A stretch of 64,000 nt of DNA from the NCBI RefSeq assembly GCF_900696085.1, contig NZ_CAADFC020000004.1:1557501-1621500 (forward strand), given 5' to 3'. The translations under genes were made by a program, and so were the position numbers. The stretch comes from Bradyrhizobium ivorense. Lineage in GTDB: Bacteria > Pseudomonadota > Alphaproteobacteria > Rhizobiales > Xanthobacteraceae. Positions within the stretch are counted from its first letter, which is position 1. The number at the start of each line of letters is the position of its first letter. Shown piece after piece: positions 45,424 to 54,320 of this stretch. The notes beneath the pieces are model-generated. The model ran no database searches, had not been told where the DNA came from, and saw only the letters and a program-made list of their open reading frames with translations.

Positions 45424-46740
45424 ATGGACATGGGCCTGAAGGACCTGCTGGAATCGATCCAAATGGCGGCGCGCCAGGTCGGCGCCGAGATCGCGTCGCC
45501 CTGGTTCTACCTGCAGTTCGGCATCATCCTTGCCGCCGCCGGCATCGCCTATGCGGCCGATACCGCAATCCACGCCCGCGTCGAGCTGTCGTCGCTGGGG
45601 ATGCGCTGGCCGCTGCCGCTGCGGCACTTCGCGCGGGTGATGGTGAAGAGCGCCTCCACCGCCGTGTTCGCGGTGCTGATGATCGTCTCGCGGATCGTGA
45701 TGTACCACGCGACCTGGCCGAGCCGCAGCTACCTGATCGCGGTTTCCGCCAAGCTGGCGCTGGCCTGGCTGGTGATCCGCCTCGTCACCTCGGTGATCGA
45801 CAACGCCTTCATCGTCAAGCTGGTCTCGATCGCGGCATGGCTGGTCGCGGCGCTCAGCATCATCGGCCAGCTCGACTGGGCCGCCGAGACGCTGGACTCC
45901 TTCGCGATCGACGTCGGCGGACTGCGACTGACGCCGCTGCTGCTGATCAAGGCCGGCGCGCTGCTGATCGTGACGCTGTGGGCAACCAACATGGCGAGCA
46001 ATTTCGCCGAGAGCCGCATCAACCGCGCCACCGACCTGACGCCGTCGATCCAGGTGCTGCTGGTCAAGATCATCCGCATCGGGCTGATGGTGATGGCGAT
46101 CGTGATCGCGCTCGGCGCGGTCGGCATCAACCTCGCGGCGCTCGCGGTGTTCACCGGCGCGGCCGGCGTCGGCATCGGCCTCGGCCTGCAGAAGATCGTC
46201 GCCAACTTCATCAGCGGGCTGATCCTGCTGGTCGACAAGTCGGTGAAGCCCGGCGACCTCGTCACCATCGGCGACAATTCCGGCAAGATCAGCGCGATGA
46301 AGACCCGCTACATCTCGGTCGCCGCCGGCGACGGCCGCGAGTTCCTGATCCCGAACGAGGATTTGGTGACGCAGAAGGTCACCAACTGGACCTACACCGA
46401 CAAGAACACGCTGGTGAAGATCGCGTTCTCGACCAATTACGACGCCGATCCGCGCCAGGTCTGCAAGCTCGCGATCGAGACCGCGGGCGCCCATCCGCGC
46501 GCCACCAAGGGCAAGACGCCGAACTGCATCCTGACCGAATTCGCCGAGGCCGGCATGAAGTTCTCTTTGACCTTCTGGATCGCCGACCCCGACGGCATGG
46601 ACAATGTGAAGAGCGACGTGATGTTGTCGCTGTGGGACGCATTCAAGGCCAACGGCATCCGCGTTCCCTACCCGGTGCGGGAACTCCGGGTCCGCGGCGG
46701 CGCCCTGCCCGTGGAGAGCGTTGTCGAGGTTTCCTCCTAG
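45424..46740 (+). CDS. Mechanosensitive ion channel (MscS family)
   Basis: 438 residues with an N-terminal set of four to five helices, then the pore helix and beta domain: AALAVFTGAAGVGIGLGLQK with IVANFISGLILLVDKSVKPG is the MscS signature, and REFLIPNEDLVTQKVTNWTY follows as the Sm-like domain. It opens under hypo-osmotic stress in the inner membrane. The ATG at 45424 is chosen; TTG at 45418 would add two residues. Divergent from the K+/H+ antiporter, which suggests a shared role in ion balance. Confidence 0.9.
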   Translation: MDMGLKDLLESIQMAARQVGAEIASPWFYLQFGIILAAAGIAYAADTAIHARVELSSLGMRWPLPLRHFARVMVKSASTAVFAVLMIVSRIVMYHATWPSRSYLIAVSAKLALAWLVIRLVTSVIDNAFIVKLVSIAAWLVAALSIIGQLDWAAETLDSFAIDVGGLRLTPLLLIKAGALLIVTLWATNMASNFAESRINRATDLTPSIQVLLVKIIRIGLMVMAIVIALGAVGINLAALAVFTGAAGVGIGLGLQKIVANFISGLILLVDKSVKPGDLVTIGDNSGKISAMKTRYISVAAGDGREFLIPNEDLVTQKVTNWTYTDKNTLVKIAFSTNYDADPRQVCKLAIETAGAHPRATKGKTPNCILTEFAEAGMKFSLTFWIADPDGMDNVKSDVMLSLWDAFKANGIRVPYPVRELRVRGGALPVESVVEVSS

Positions 46741-46745
46741 GTTTT

Positions 46746-46797
46746 AAGCATGGTCTTTACGGAAAACCGGTGCCCACTTGTCCGGACCATGCTCCAG
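46746..46797. repeat. Repeat family E, short form
   Basis: AAGCATGGTCTTTACGGAAA ... ACCGGTGCCCACTTGTCCGG ... ACCATGCTCC, an imperfect palindrome right after the MscS stop codon. It is the inverted form of 4399-4450. Confidence 0.82.
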
Positions 46798-46907
46798 AAT
46801 CAGCCCGTTTGGGCATCCTCCCATGCCCAACCTTGGCTTGCACCGGCCGCCCCGATCATTAAATTAGGCTCTGAATCCAGCCCTTCGCCCCGGAAAACGC
46901 CCCGCCC

Positions 46908-47732
46908 ATGAGCTATATCGACGCCACCGACACCTCGCTCCGCAAGACCGGCCAGATCAAGCTGCACGGGCAGAGCGGCTTTGCCGGCATGCGCAAGGCG
47001 GGCGCGCTGGTGTCGAAGTGCCTCGATGCGCTCACCGACATCGTCAAGCCGGGTGTCCCCACCTCCGTCATCGACGAGTTCGTCCGCAAGTTCGCCTTCG
47101 ACAATGGCGCCTATCCGGCGACCTTGATGTACCGCGGCTATCGCTATTCGACCTGCACCTCGATCAATCACGTGGTCTGCCACGGCATGCCGGGCGACCG
47201 TCCGCTGAAGGACGGCGACATCGTCAACATCGACGTCACCTTCATCGTCGACGGCTGGTACGGCGATTCCAGCCGGATGTACGCGATCGGCCCGATCGCG
47301 CGGAAGGCCGAGCGGCTGATCGAGGTGACCTATGAGGCGATGATGCGCGGCATTGCCGCGGTGAAGCCCGGCGCCACCACCGGCGACATCGGCCATGCGA
47401 TCCAGAGCTTCGTCGAGCCGCAGGGCATGAGCGTGGTACGCGATTTCTGCGGCCACGGCCTCGGCCGCCTGTTTCACGACGAGCCGAATATCATCCATAT
47501 CGGCCGCCCCGGCGAGGGCGTGCCGCTGAAGCCCGGCATGTTCTTCACCATCGAGCCGATGATCAATCTCGGCAAGCCGCATGTGAAGATCCTGTCCGAC
47601 GGCTGGACCGCGGTGACCCGCGACCGTTCGCTGTCGGCGCAGTTCGAGCACTCGGTCGGCGTCACCGCCGACGGCGTCGAAATCTTCACGCTGTCGGAGC
47701 GCCACGGCGAGAAGCCGTGGGTTACGGTGTAA
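46908..47732 (+). CDS. map: Methionine aminopeptidase type I
   Basis: 274 residues. It removes the initiator methionine from nascent proteins using two divalent metal ions. Metal ligands are visible in NIDVTFIVDGWYGDSSRMY (two aspartates), GHGLGRLFHDEPN (histidine), FFTIEPMI and QFEHSVGV (glutamates). It has a 20-residue N-terminal extension but no SH3 or zinc module, so it is type Ia-like. It precedes the converging DNA glycosylase gene by 11 bases. Confidence 0.96.
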   Translation: MSYIDATDTSLRKTGQIKLHGQSGFAGMRKAGALVSKCLDALTDIVKPGVPTSVIDEFVRKFAFDNGAYPATLMYRGYRYSTCTSINHVVCHGMPGDRPLKDGDIVNIDVTFIVDGWYGDSSRMYAIGPIARKAERLIEVTYEAMMRGIAAVKPGATTGDIGHAIQSFVEPQGMSVVRDFCGHGLGRLFHDEPNIIHIGRPGEGVPLKPGMFFTIEPMINLGKPHVKILSDGWTAVTRDRSLSAQFEHSVGVTADGVEIFTLSERHGEKPWVTV

Positions 47733-47743
47733 CCGCGGCGCGG

Positions 47744-48463
47744 TCAGTAATCGCTGCGGGTGCGGTCCTCGATCTGCTGCGGCGAATAATTCTCCCCGAT
47801 CGACATCGCGCAGATGCGCGACAGATGCAGATAGGGCAGACCGGTCTCCTCGGCCCAGGCGTTGAACTGCGCCTGCACTTTCGCAAGATCGCGCTTCGAC
47901 TTGACCTCCTCGGCGATGTCGAGCCCGGCATCGCGCAGGCAGGCGACGACGTCGCGCGAGGTGACAAAGCCGTCCCAGCCGAGAAAGCGCAGCAGCATCT
48001 GCCCGGTGTTGCCGCCGAGCCGGCTGCCGCGCTTGGCCAAGAGATCCAATAGCCCGATCTCGTCCGACGACGGCCAGGCCGCGAGGAATTTGCCGAAGCT
48101 GCCGTGCTCCTTCGCGATCTCCTGCACGAAGCGGCCATTGTCGCGCACTGACATGATCTTGGCACCGTTGCGCACGATCCGCGCGTCGCTGGTGAGCTTC
48201 TCCCAGAATTCGTCGGGCTTGAAGGCGAGCTTGGCCGGCGCAAAGCCGAGGAAGGCTGCCTCGAAGCCATCCCATTTGGCGTCGATCACGCTCCAGGCAA
48301 AGCCGGCGCAGAACACCCGCCGGGTCATCTCGGCCAGCACGCGGTCATCGCCGAGCTTTGCCAGCGCCTTGGCGCCGGCCGGCGGATGCAGCAGCTTCTC
48401 CAGCGCCTTCGGCCCGCCCTTGCGCTTCTCGGCGCGGGCGCGGATCACCTTGAACGACGTCAT
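47744..48463 (-). CDS. DNA-3-methyladenine glycosylase I family protein
   Basis: 239 residues. It resembles Tag-type glycosylases: FCAGFAWSVIDAKWDGFEAA near residue 50, NGRFVQEIAKEHGSFGKFLA in the middle and LGGNTGQMLLRFLGWDGFVT with a helix-hairpin-helix-like segment. Tag removes 3-methyladenine from alkylated DNA. The cysteine/histidine zinc ligands of E. coli Tag are not obvious, so it is a distant member. The start at 48463 is the ATG nearest the conserved core. It is divergent from radC, so two DNA-repair-related genes adjoin. Confidence 0.8.
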   Translation of the reverse strand: MTSFKVIRARAEKRKGGPKALEKLLHPPAGAKALAKLGDDRVLAEMTRRVFCAGFAWSVIDAKWDGFEAAFLGFAPAKLAFKPDEFWEKLTSDARIVRNGAKIMSVRDNGRFVQEIAKEHGSFGKFLAAWPSSDEIGLLDLLAKRGSRLGGNTGQMLLRFLGWDGFVTSRDVVACLRDAGLDIAEEVKSKRDLAKVQAQFNAWAEETGLPYLHLSRICAMSIGENYSPQQIEDRTRSDY

Positions 48464-48560
48464 GCGGACACCTTGTGGATTCCCCGGACGGTAGTTCAGC
48501 GCTCCGGCCAAGGCAAACCGGCGCTTGCAAATCGCGGCCGGCACGGCATGGTTGTGGCCG

Positions 48561-49271
48561 ATGCCCGCCAAGAGTGACAGCCCGGACGAGACCGACGAGA
48601 CGCCGCATTATCACGGCCATCGCGAGCGGCTGCGCGAGCGCTTCTATGCGGCCGGGCCCGCGGCACTGACCGACTACGAGCTGCTGGAGATGGCGCTGTT
48701 CGCCGCGATCCCGCGCCGCGACACCAAGCCGCTGGCGAAGGCGCTGCTGAAGAAATTCGGCTCGTTCGCCGAAGTCGTGCACGCCCCAGTGGCGCGGCTG
48801 CGCGAGGTCGGCGGCGTCAAGGACGCCGCGATCAACCAGCTCAAGCTGATCGCCGCCGCCGCCGAGAGGATCGCCAAGGGCGAGATCAAGCGCAGCGTCG
48901 CGCTGTCGTCGTGGAACGAGGTGATCGACTATTGCCGCTCTAGCATGGCGTTCGCCGACAAGGAGCAGTTCCGCCTGCTGTTCCTCGACAAGCGCAACCA
49001 GCTGATCGCCGACGAGGTGCAGCAGACCGGCACCGTCGACCACACCCCGGTCTACCCGCGCGAGGTGATCAAGCGCGCGCTGGAATTGTCCGCGACCGCG
49101 CTGATCCTGGTGCACAACCATCCGAGCGGCGATCCCACCCCGTCGCAGGCCGACATCCAGATGACGAAAGCGATCGTCGAGATCGCAAAGCCGCTCGGGA
49201 TCGCGGTGCATGATCACATTATCGTCGGCAAGAACGGCCATGCGAGCCTGAAGGGGATGCGGCTGATGTGA
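48561..49271 (+). CDS. radC: RadC family JAB-domain protein
   Basis: 236 residues. A helix-hairpin-helix N-terminal part ([20 protein letters not shown]) is followed by a JAMM metalloprotease-like domain with [20 protein letters not shown], the invariant RadC motif. The biochemical role is unclear despite the historical name; links to recombination and DNA repair are suggested only by context. The ATG at 48561 is chosen because the upstream frame overlaps the spacer with the divergent glycosylase gene. Confidence 0.93.
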   Translation: MPAKSDSPDETDETPHYHGHRERLRERFYAAGPAALTDYELLEMALFAAIPRRDTKPLAKALLKKFGSFAEVVHAPVARLREVGGVKDAAINQLKLIAAAAERIAKGEIKRSVALSSWNEVIDYCRSSMAFADKEQFRLLFLDKRNQLIADEVQQTGTVDHTPVYPREVIKRALELSATALILVHNHPSGDPTPSQADIQMTKAIVEIAKPLGIAVHDHIIVGKNGHASLKGMRLM

Positions 49272-49316
49272 GGGGGCGACTCTCTCCGTCGTCGTCCTGG
49301 CGAAGCCACCAGTCCC

Positions 49317-49439
49317 GTCATCCTGAGGCGCGAGCTCTTGCGAGCCTCGAAGGATCGACGGCCACCAGCCGGACCGATTCATCCTTCGAGGCTCGCCCAG
49401 CAGCGCAAATGCGCTGCAAGGCTCGCGCCTCAGGATGAC
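49317..49439. repeat. Intergenic palindromic repeat, family B (copy 4)
   Basis: GTCATCCTGAGGCGCGAGCT at the left and GGCTCGCGCCTCAGGATGAC at the right, with CGAAGGATCGACGG and ATCCTTCGAGGCT inside. Confidence 0.88.
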
Positions 49440-49469
49440 GGGATTGGATTTTGGCGCATCAATCTCCAC

Positions 49470-49527
49470 CGTCGTCCCGGCTTTCGCCGGGACGACGCCG
49501 GGTGTGTTGCGGCGCTGGTGAGTCATA
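49470..49527. repeat. Intergenic repeat, family G (copy 2)
   Basis: CGTCGTCCCGGCTTTCGCCG then GGACGACG followed by GTGTTGCGGCGCTGGTGAG; related to 3523-3570. Confidence 0.78.
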
Positions 49528-49599
49528 TAGCCACGTTCTCGCGGCATGATTTGCCCGCCGGCATCCGACGCCCGGTCGCGTGCCGCGCGGGCTATCGTC

Positions 49600-49713
49600 C
49601 TACGGCGCGGCTGAAACCGCGACGCTCGGCAACGGCGCGAACTGCATCTCTGCGACGGCCGAGCCGGCGTAGGCGCTGGCGATCAAAATCATGATCCTGA
49701 CGGCGACGAACAT
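49600..49713 (-). CDS. Short secreted peptide (37 residues)
   Basis: MFVAVRIMILIASAYAGSAV then AEMQFAPLPSVAVSAAP and a stop. Two positively polar residues and a hydrophobic stretch ending AVAE look like a signal peptide, leaving about 15 residues. A textbook ribosome binding site, AGGAGG, lies four bases before the ATG at 49713, which makes translation likely. No family recognised. Peptides of this size and shape are common but poorly annotated in Bradyrhizobium. Confidence 0.6.
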   Translation of the reverse strand: MFVAVRIMILIASAYAGSAVAEMQFAPLPSVAVSAAP

Positions 49714-49931
49714 GGTGCCTCCTGTTTTTGCCTTTGTCCCTCGATGCCAGAGACTCCTTGCCGGCCTGTGAGGAAAGCTGGTTGCCGCACCGTTGAGAGC
49801 CTTGGTAAGCGAGCAATTTACGCATCCCGTTCATCAGCCGGGAACCGTAGCGACCGATCGATCCGTCGCTTCAACGTGCGGTTCACGGGTCGCCGGGCAT
49901 TGTTCGCCGCAATCAAGCAGGCGTTATTTCA

Positions 49932-50204
49932 ATGTCCATTTTCCGGATTGTTCTTACTGTCGCAGCCGCATCTCTTGCGGCCTTGTACGTTTACGATGCC
50001 TGCCACAGCGACGGCATTCTCGCGCCGCCTGCGGCAAACGACGTCGTGGCGCGGCGCTGGCCGGAACCGGATGAATTCCGCCCGACGCCTGACACGGTTT
50101 CTGCACCGGTTGCCAACGCGACGCCCGCGGCGCGCGTTAGGGAAACATTTGCGATGTTCAATCCCGGCGACGCGCGACGTCGCACCATGCCGCGCAGCCT
50201 CTGA
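49932..50204 (+). CDS. Small membrane-anchored or secreted hypothetical protein
   Basis: 90 residues. MSIFRIVLTVAAASLAALYV is a membrane anchor or uncleaved signal, followed by YDACHSDG and a soluble proline-rich part with RWPEPDEFRPTP. One cysteine near residue 24 follows the helix without a clear lipobox. Start ATG at 49932, weak GCAGG upstream. Unknown function; divergent from the 37-residue peptide gene. Confidence 0.62.
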   Translation: MSIFRIVLTVAAASLAALYVYDACHSDGILAPPAANDVVARRWPEPDEFRPTPDTVSAPVANATPAARVRETFAMFNPGDARRRTMPRSL

Positions 50205-50290
50205 CGGCTTGAGCAAATCGTTAAGCAAGATGCGCGGGGATCGCGGTTAATCCGTCATTCGCACCAAATCGTCGTTGGCGCGCACGACCT

Positions 50291-50369
50291 CGTAGCCCGG
50301 ATGCAGCGAAGCGAAATCCGGGGGCGTCGCGAAGAGTCCCGCATATCGCTTACGCTCATGCGGGCTACG
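50291..50369. repeat. Intergenic repeat, family F (copy 1)
   Basis: CGTAGCCCGGATGCAGCGAA at the left, GCTTACGCTCATGCGGGCTA then CG at the right: an imperfect palindrome. Confidence 0.82.
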
Positions 50370-50399
50370 CAACCGTAAGGGACGCACCAGCGGCAGGGT

Positions 50400-50543
50400 T
50401 CCCTCCCCCTTGCGGGGAGGGTTAGGGAGAGGGGTGCCACACGACGTGCCTCTCCGTTGCGTTTTGACTGCGTCGTGCGAGATTGCAATCATCTCGCCCG
50501 GGGCTTACCCCTCTCCCCACCCTCTCCCGCAAGGGGAGAGGGA
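50400..50543. repeat. Intergenic palindromic repeat, family A (copy 5)
   Basis: CCCTCCCCCTTGCGGGGAGG and CCCTCTCCCGCAAGGGGAGA form the two outer hairpins. With 50291-50369 it fills the gap between the 90-residue gene and the sigma factor gene; nothing else is seen there. Confidence 0.88.
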
Positions 50544-50563
50544 GCCTGAGAGGTGTGCTCACC

Positions 50564-51838
50564 TTACGCGTCGCGTGCGGCGCGTGCCGCCGTCGCTGCG
50601 CGGCGCAGCAGCAACTCGCGTTCGCGGGTGTTGCCGGCGAGATCGGCGGCGTCTTCGAAGGCGGCGCGGGCTTCGTCGAAACGGCTGAGCTTCTGCAACA
50701 GGTCGCCGCGCACGCTCGGCAGCAGATGATAGGACTTCAGCGCCGGCTCGTGCGCGAGGGCGTCGACGATCGCGAGCGCTGCTGCTGGACCTTCCGCCAT
50801 GCCGATCGCGACGGCGCGGTTGAGCTCGATCACCGGCGACTGCACCAGCGCGGCGAGGTCGCCGTACAGCGCGGCGATGCGGCGCCAGTCGGTCGCATCT
50901 GACGTGGCGGCCTCGGCGTGGCAGGCGACGATCGCGGCCTGCAGCGCGTAGAAGCCGCCGGCGCCGCCGAGCTCGCGGGCGCGCGCCAGCGCCAGCTGCC
51001 CGCGGCGGATCTGCAGGCGGTCCCACAGCGCGCGGTTCTGCTCCATCAGCAGGATCGGCTCGCCGGCCGCATCGATCCGCGCCGCCATCCGCGAGGCGTT
51101 GAGCTCCATCAGGGCGACGAGCCCGTGCACTTCGGGCTCGGTCGGCGCGATCGAACTGAGCACGCGGCCCATCCGCAGCGCCTCGTTGCAGAGCTGCGGC
51201 CGCAGCCATTCGTCGCCGCGCGCCGCGGTATAACCCTCGTTGAAGATCAGATAGACCACCTCGAGCACCGAGGCGAGCCGCTCCGATAATTCCTCGCGGC
51301 ACGGCGTCTCATAGGCGAGACCGGACTCGGACAACGTGCGCTTGGCGCGCACGATGCGCTGCGCGATCGCCGCCTCCGCCTGCAGGAAGGCGCGCGCGAT
51401 TTCTTCCGTGGTGAGGCCGCAGATCATGCGCAGCGCCAGCGCCGCGCGGGCCTCGCGCGACAGCCGGGGATGACAGGCGGTGAAGATCAGCCGCAGCAGT
51501 TCGTCGCCGATGTCGTCGTCGAGCGCGGAATCGAAATCGGGCATGGTCTCCTGCTCCCGCGCCAGATCATGCGCCAGCATGCCGTGCTTCTGCGTGCGCA
51601 TGCTGGCATGGCGCAGATGGTCGAGCGCGCGCCGCTTCGCGGTCGCCATCAGCCAGGCGCCCGGCTTCTCCGGCACGCCGCTGACCGGCCAGTGCTCGAG
51701 CGCGGCGACCAGCGTTTCCTGGGTCAGATCCTCGGCAAGCGGCACGTCGCGCAGCATCCGCGACAGGCTGGTGATCAGCCGCGGCTGCTCGATGCGCCAC
51801 ACGCCGAGGATGGTGGCCTGGACGTCGGCGGCCGTCAT
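50564..51838 (-). CDS. ECF42-type RNA polymerase sigma factor
   Basis: 424 residues, far longer than ordinary ECF factors. Region 2 (LAEDLTQETLVAALEHWPVS, GAWLMATAKRRALDHLRH) and region 4 (ALALRMICGLTTEEIARAFL ... IAQRIVRAKRTLSE) are followed by a C-terminal extension of about 200 residues with repeated helical pairs (GYTAARGDEWLRPQLCNEAL), as in the ECF42 (SigJ-like, DUF6596) group. These act without a classical anti-sigma factor and are normally encoded beside a DGPF protein, as here. The start at 51838 is preferred; the upstream open frame crosses the DGPF gene end. Confidence 0.9.
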   Translation of the reverse strand: MTAADVQATILGVWRIEQPRLITSLSRMLRDVPLAEDLTQETLVAALEHWPVSGVPEKPGAWLMATAKRRALDHLRHASMRTQKHGMLAHDLAREQETMPDFDSALDDDIGDELLRLIFTACHPRLSREARAALALRMICGLTTEEIARAFLQAEAAIAQRIVRAKRTLSESGLAYETPCREELSERLASVLEVVYLIFNEGYTAARGDEWLRPQLCNEALRMGRVLSSIAPTEPEVHGLVALMELNASRMAARIDAAGEPILLMEQNRALWDRLQIRRGQLALARARELGGAGGFYALQAAIVACHAEAATSDATDWRRIAALYGDLAALVQSPVIELNRAVAIGMAEGPAAALAIVDALAHEPALKSYHLLPSVRGDLLQKLSRFDEARAAFEDAADLAGNTRERELLLRRAATAARAARDA

Positions 51839-51869
51839 CGCCGCCGACTTGAGATCGCCGCGCTGCGCA

Positions 51870-52265
51870 TCAGGCGCAAGCGGAGACGTCGACCTGACAG
51901 CCGCCGTCGGCGCCCATGGCCGCGAAGGGGCGAACCTCACAGGTCCCGTCCCAGCCCGGCATGTGCTCCTTGTGCAGCTGCATGAACTCCACGGCGGCCG
52001 CCACCGCCTCCTCCTTGTTACGGAGCTCGAAGATCGCGTAGCCGCCGATCATCTCCTTGGTCTCGACGAAGGGTCCGTCGATGACATTGAGCTTGCCGTC
52101 CGTAATCCGCACCTGGGCGCCCATCGCGACCGGCAGCAACCCGCCGGTATCGATCATGCGGCCCGCCTTGATTTCCCGCTCGGCGAGCTTGCCCATCGCC
52201 TCCATCAGGGCCGGCGTCGGCGGCCGCGGCGGTTGCGAGGAGGTGACGATATACATGAAGCGCAT
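51870..52265 (-). CDS. DGPF/YCII family protein
   Basis: 131 residues with the signature VIDGPFVETKEMIGGYAIFE, start MRFMYIVTSS. YCII-like proteins form small ferredoxin-like dimers; those beside ECF42 sigma genes are believed to be targets of, or partners for, that sigma factor. AGGAG precedes the ATG at 52265 by seven bases. It lies 31 bases before the sigma factor gene on the same strand, so one transcript is likely. Confidence 0.92.
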   Translation of the reverse strand: MRFMYIVTSSQPPRPPTPALMEAMGKLAEREIKAGRMIDTGGLLPVAMGAQVRITDGKLNVIDGPFVETKEMIGGYAIFELRNKEEAVAAAVEFMQLHKEHMPGWDGTCEVRPFAAMGADGGCQVDVSACA

Positions 52266-52416
52266 CGGAGAACTCCTGTTGGGCGAGGCGCGGCGATGAT
52301 CGCCGCAAGACCGGCTCGCTACAGGGAACGACGATCCGGAGCCAGCTGGATCGACAGGGGGTGGGAATTATTTTTTTGGGCGCGCAGGAGCAGCCGAGCA
52401 ACCGGTGGAGCGCTTC

Positions 52417-52538
52417 TCCTTCCCCCTGAAAGGGGGAAGGTCGGGGGTCAGCCGCGGGCTGCGGCGTATGCGGAGAGACATGATCCCCACCCGCTTTGCT
52501 CTGGCGAGCAAAGCGACCTCCCCTTTTCAAGGGGAGGT
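52417..52538. repeat. Intergenic palindromic repeat, family A (copy 6, diverged)
   Basis: TCCTTCCCCCTGAAAGGGGG then AAGG at the left, CCTCCCCTTTTCAAGGGGAG at the right, inner GCTTTGCTCTGGCGAGCAAA palindrome. Confidence 0.82.
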
Positions 52539-52546
52539 TAGGCTAC

Positions 52547-52636
52547 CGTAGCCCGGATGCAGCGAAGCGAAATCCGGGACCACAACTCGCCGCGGATGCA
52601 CCGCCCCGGATTGCGCTGCGCTTCATCCGGGCTACG
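52547..52636. repeat. Intergenic repeat, family F (copy 2)
   Basis: CGTAGCCCGGATGCAGCGAA at the left and CGCTGCGCTTCATCCGGGCT then ACG at the right. With copy 6 of family A it fills the gap 52266-52641; no gene seen there. Confidence 0.88.
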
Positions 52637-52641
52637 GTCCG

Positions 52642-53337
52642 TCATTGCTCGCGCAGCATGATCAATGGCGCGGCGGTGTCGGGGACGCGGCGCCATTGGG
52701 CGTTGTCGTCGGCCTCGAACTGCCAGGTCTCGCCCTTGGCCGACATCAACAGCATCTGGCCGTGATCGAGCCGCCACAGGGTCGGGTTGAAGGCGGTGAT
52801 CGCGGGATCGCATTTGCCTTTGACGAACACCTGGAAATTGTCGTTGCCGGCGTCGGTGTTGGTCAGCACCAACGTGCAGATCGCCTGGCCGTTGCCGCGG
52901 ACCATCGACCAGTCGCCGATCATCTGGTCCATCGACTTGGCCAGCGAGCGGGCGGCGGCGAGGTTTTGCAGGATGTAGACGCCCTCGTTGGTGCGCAGGC
53001 CCTCAAAAATCCCGGTCTCGACCTCGGTGAAGTCGATCACGGCCTCGCCGGCGGCATTTTGCAGCCGCACGATGTCGCCGAGGCCCTTGATGCTCCAGGC
53101 GGTGATGCCCTTGGTGAAGGGCAGCGCCGCGGCGCAGGCCGGCTCGAGCTCGAGTTTGAAGCCCTGCGGCGCCGCATCGCCCTTCAGCGTCACGACGCAG
53201 GTCTTGCTGCGCTCGGTGGTGGCGAGCTCCCACTGCCCGATCATGTCCTTCTTCAGCGTCGAGGCATCCTGCGCGGCAGCGCCGCTGCAGGCGGCCAGCA
53301 GCACGACGAGTGCGGCGCTGAAGCGGGACAACGGCAT
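52642..53337 (-). CDS. Two-domain AprI/Inh-like lipoprotein
   Basis: 231 residues. The signal LVVLLAACSGAA contains a plausible lipobox (LAAC), though cleavage at AAAQ is also possible. The mature protein has two similar halves, each starting with the Inh-family phrase: MIGQWELATTERSKTCVVTL near 33 and MIGDWSMVRGNGQAICTLVL near 138. Inh proteins inhibit secreted metalloproteases in the periplasm, but no protease gene is nearby. Its ATG overlaps the stop of the dehydrogenase gene by one base (TGATG), so it is the last gene of the ABC operon. Confidence 0.8.
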   Translation of the reverse strand: MPLSRFSAALVVLLAACSGAAAQDASTLKKDMIGQWELATTERSKTCVVTLKGDAAPQGFKLELEPACAAALPFTKGITAWSIKGLGDIVRLQNAAGEAVIDFTEVETGIFEGLRTNEGVYILQNLAAARSLAKSMDQMIGDWSMVRGNGQAICTLVLTNTDAGNDNFQVFVKGKCDPAITAFNPTLWRLDHGQMLLMSAKGETWQFEADDNAQWRRVPDTAAPLIMLREQ

Positions 53338-54320
53338 CAGCGGCCCTTCACCGGAGTTTCGGCAACCGGGGTCAGCGGCGGCTTGCCGGCGAACCAGTTC
53401 TTGATGTTGTCGACCACGAGCTGATCCATCGCGTTGCGCGTCACCACCGACGCCGAGCCGATATGCGGCAGCAGCACGACGTTCTGCATCGCCTTCAATT
53501 CATCCGGCACGTTGGGCTCGGCCGCGAACACGTCGAGGCCGGCGGCGAGGATGGTGCCGGATTTCAGCGCGGCGACCAGCGCCGGCTCGTCGACCACCGA
53601 GCCGCGCGCGACGTTGATGACGACGCCGCGCGGGCCGAGCGCCTTGAACACCTCGGCATTGATCATCTTCGCGGTCGAGGCGCCGCCGGGCACGATCACG
53701 ATCAAGGTATCGACCGCCTTCGCCATCTCGATCAGATCGGGATAGTGCCTGTAGCTGACGTCCTTGGCCGGATTGCGCGAATGGTACGACACCGGCACCA
53801 GCGAGGCTTCGAGCCGGCGGCCGATCGCCTGGCCGATCCGGCCCATGCCGACGATACCGATCTTGCGGTCGCGCAGCGAGCCGACGCTGAGCGGATAGTT
53901 TTGCGTCTGCCACAGGCCGGAGCGCACGTAGCGGTCGGCCTTGACGAACTCCCGCAGCGTCGCGATCAACAGGCCCATCGCGACGTCGGCGACCTCCTCG
54001 GTCAGCACGTCGGGCGTGTTGGTGACCACGATGTTGTGATCGCGCGCATAGTGGGAATCGATGTGGTCGTAGCCGACGCCAAAGCTGCCGACGATCTCGA
54101 GCTTCGGGAACATCGCCAGCGCGTTCTTGTCGGTCGCCATGGTGTGATAGGTGACGGCGATGCCGCGGATTTTTGCAAGGGTATCCGGCGTCAGGCGCTC
54201 GAGGTCGCCGCGGCTTTCGGCCTTGTGCAGCACGTATTGGTCGGAAAAGCCGTTTTCGAGGATTGGCCTGATCGGTCCATAGATCAAGAGATCGATCTTG
54301 TCGGAAGAAATCGGGGCCAT
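53337..54320 (-). CDS. 2-hydroxyacid dehydrogenase (GhrB/HPPR-like)
   Basis: 327 residues. NAD(P)-binding motif GIVGMGRIGQAIGRRLEA, catalytic arginine in NVARGSVVDEPALVAAL, glutamate near DVFAAEPNVP and histidine in LLPHIGSASVVTRN: the complete D-2-hydroxyacid dehydrogenase set. It likely reduces glyoxylate, hydroxypyruvate or a similar 2-oxoacid. It overlaps the permease gene upstream by one base and the Inh-like gene downstream by one base, implying tight translational coupling within the transporter operon, which is unusual company for this enzyme. Confidence 0.92.
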   Translation of the reverse strand: MAPISSDKIDLLIYGPIRPILENGFSDQYVLHKAESRGDLERLTPDTLAKIRGIAVTYHTMATDKNALAMFPKLEIVGSFGVGYDHIDSHYARDHNIVVTNTPDVLTEEVADVAMGLLIATLREFVKADRYVRSGLWQTQNYPLSVGSLRDRKIGIVGMGRIGQAIGRRLEASLVPVSYHSRNPAKDVSYRHYPDLIEMAKAVDTLIVIVPGGASTAKMINAEVFKALGPRGVVINVARGSVVDEPALVAALKSGTILAAGLDVFAAEPNVPDELKAMQNVVLLPHIGSASVVTRNAMDQLVVDNIKNWFAGKPPLTPVAETPVKGR

